Positions 5,557 through 5,953 of a stretch of DNA of 5,953 bases are shown here, piece after piece. Both the position numbers and the translations under genes were made by a program. Where the stretch lies: positions 1 through 5,953 of the forward strand of contig QMLW01000145.1 in NCBI GenBank assembly GCA_003646935.1. Direction: 5' to 3'. Each line of letters opens with the position of its first letter. Position 1 is the stretch's first letter. The DNA is from Deltaproteobacteria bacterium (GTDB lineage Bacteria > Desulfobacterota > DSM-4660 > Desulfatiglandales > B25-G16). Under the pieces are notes generated by a model. The model did no database searches, was not told the DNA's origin, and saw nothing but the letters and a program-made list of their open reading frames with translations.

Positions 5557-5735
5557 GACAGATCCCGGACACCGGGGCCCAAAAGGGTCATCTGCCTGTC
5601 TATGGCCCTGTGTATGACTTCCGCCTCCGTGATCTCCAACATACTCGCCCGTTGTTTAAGTGATGATAACAGCCGGTTTTGATTGAGCGTGAAGACCCGC
5701 CAGGTAATTCGCTGCCACGAATGTCGAACAACGGA
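5529..5735 (-). pseudogene. Possible ribbon-helix-helix (CopG-like) antitoxin fragment
   Basis: An open minus-strand frame between stops reads VFTLNQNRLLSSLKQRA then EITEAEVIHRAIDRQ, resembling the strand-helix-helix of RHH antitoxins (strand, then L..LK..A, then S/T-E-x-E-V-I-x-R-A-I). No ATG, GTG or TTG start precedes the strand, and the frame ends shortly after the second helix in unrelated sequence. It overlaps the HD-GYP tail in another frame. I read it as a decayed fragment. The family match is by eye and modest. Confidence 0.3.
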
Positions 5736-5749
5736 TTAACTGTCCCCGG

Positions 5750-5788
5750 AAGAGCCTTTGTTCGTCTCTTCAGTTCCCCATCGTCCAT
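5750..5788 (-). pseudogene. Possible N-terminal stub of a four-helix-bundle (S23/IVP-like) protein
   Basis: From ATG at 5788 the minus strand encodes MDDGELKRRTKAL. This resembles the usual start of four-helix-bundle proteins of the 23S rRNA intervening-sequence family (M-[DN]-x-x-E-L-K-x-R-T-K). After 13 residues the resemblance ends and no helical bundle follows. The frame continues to a stop without family features. The match is short, so chance is possible. Confidence 0.3.
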
Positions 5789-5795
5789 TTTCTTT

Positions 5796-5838
5796 CCCAA
5801 TCGCCAATCCTCAATCAACAATCGCCAATCCATCAATC
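5796..5838. repeat. Short array of 7-bp units, consensus NNCAATC
   Basis: Five in-phase heptamers (CCCAATC, GCCAATC, CTCAATC, AACAATC, GCCAATC) occupy 5796-5830. A sixth, ATCAATC (5832-5838), is displaced by one base. The stop codon of the hybrid kinase (5833-5835) falls inside the sixth unit. The unit sequence differs from the 3644-3748 array but the period is the same. Confidence 0.75.
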
Positions 5839-5953
5839 CCCCAACGCCTCCCTCACCTTCCTCGCCAGGCCTTCAAAGGAAAACGGTTTCTGGATGTAAT
5901 GGATATCCGTGGGGAGGATCCCTTTTTGCACGATGATGTTCTCGGTGTATCCC
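5833..5953 (-). CDS. C-terminal end of a hybrid sensor kinase receiver domain (partial)
   Basis: The last 39 codons of a gene entering from the right edge encode GYTENIIVQKGILPTDIHY then IQKPFSFEGLARKVREALGD and TGA. The SGYT-like start, the IQKPF lysine motif and the closing LARKVREAL helix are typical of the C-terminal receiver domain of hybrid histidine kinases of the PAS-HK-REC type common in deltaproteobacteria. Lys in QKPF is the conserved receiver lysine. The kinase, sensor and phospho-acceptor parts are outside the window. It lies on the same strand as the truncated regulator at 4823-5440, about 390 bases ahead of it, so the two may once have formed a signalling operon. A free-standing receiver is less likely but not excluded. 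Confidence 0.8.
   Translation of the reverse strand, partial: GYTENIIVQKGILPTDIHYIQKPFSFEGLARKVREALGD

Noticed and set aside
5600..5836. Minus-strand ORF of 78 residues as a real gene
   Set aside because: Its start is translated from heptamer repeat and its C-terminal half is arginine/glycine-rich with no family pattern. At most its internal MDDGELKRRTK stretch is a gene fragment.
1..5953. tRNA, rRNA, insertion sequence, integrase or attachment site
   Set aside because: No cloverleaf, rRNA-like stretch, transposase motif or paired terminal inverted repeat was found on either strand by reading.

Overview
The window most resembles an accessory signalling region of a deltaproteobacterial (Desulfobacterota-type) genome. 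The grounds are an MglA-type small GTPase beside a PilB/GspE-type ATPase, two HD-GYP-derived response regulators, a hybrid-kinase tail, and short-period tandem repeats between genes. This placement is inferred from gene content; no taxonomic marker is present. Every confident gene except one small ORF is on the minus strand, so the text runs from the right edge leftwards.

Right part (about 4777-5953). The window opens inside the 3' end of a hybrid histidine kinase receiver domain (5833-5953). Next comes about 390 bases without an intact gene. It holds a 7-bp tandem repeat, a possible fragment of a four-helix-bundle (S23/IVP) gene, a possible ribbon-helix-helix fragment, and the C-terminal tail of a lost HD-GYP protein. 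Then follows a GC-rich response regulator (4823-5440) whose HD-GYP domain has lost its whole catalytic core, apparently by an in-frame internal deletion. The first and last pieces of the domain are joined directly.

Middle part (about 3635-4776). A plus-strand ORF of 34 codons encodes a likely single-span membrane peptide. Its leader contains interleaved inverted repeats with pseudoknot topology. An AT-rich UPF0175 antitoxin / DUF3368 PIN toxin pair follows on the minus strand. Downstream of the toxin is a perfectly phased array of fifteen 7-bp units (3644-3748), just upstream of the next gene.

Left part (1-3634). An intact REC plus HD-GYP response regulator, a predicted c-di-GMP phosphodiesterase, is followed after a GC-rich inverted-repeat spacer by a two-gene translationally coupled unit. 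The first gene is an MglA-like GTPase with unusual residues at two positions critical for hydrolysis. The second is a GspE/PilB-type ATPase carrying an N-terminal TPR-like region and a degenerate MshEN-like domain; it is cut by the left edge.

The most attractive idea is a compact polarity or pilus-control module. In Myxococcus, MglA-GTP acts on type IV pili through the separate TPR protein SgmX. Here a TPR-like region is fused to the ATPase and encoded in overlap with the GTPase. The second strong observation is the excision of the HD-GYP core from the right-hand regulator, with an intact relative in the same window for comparison.
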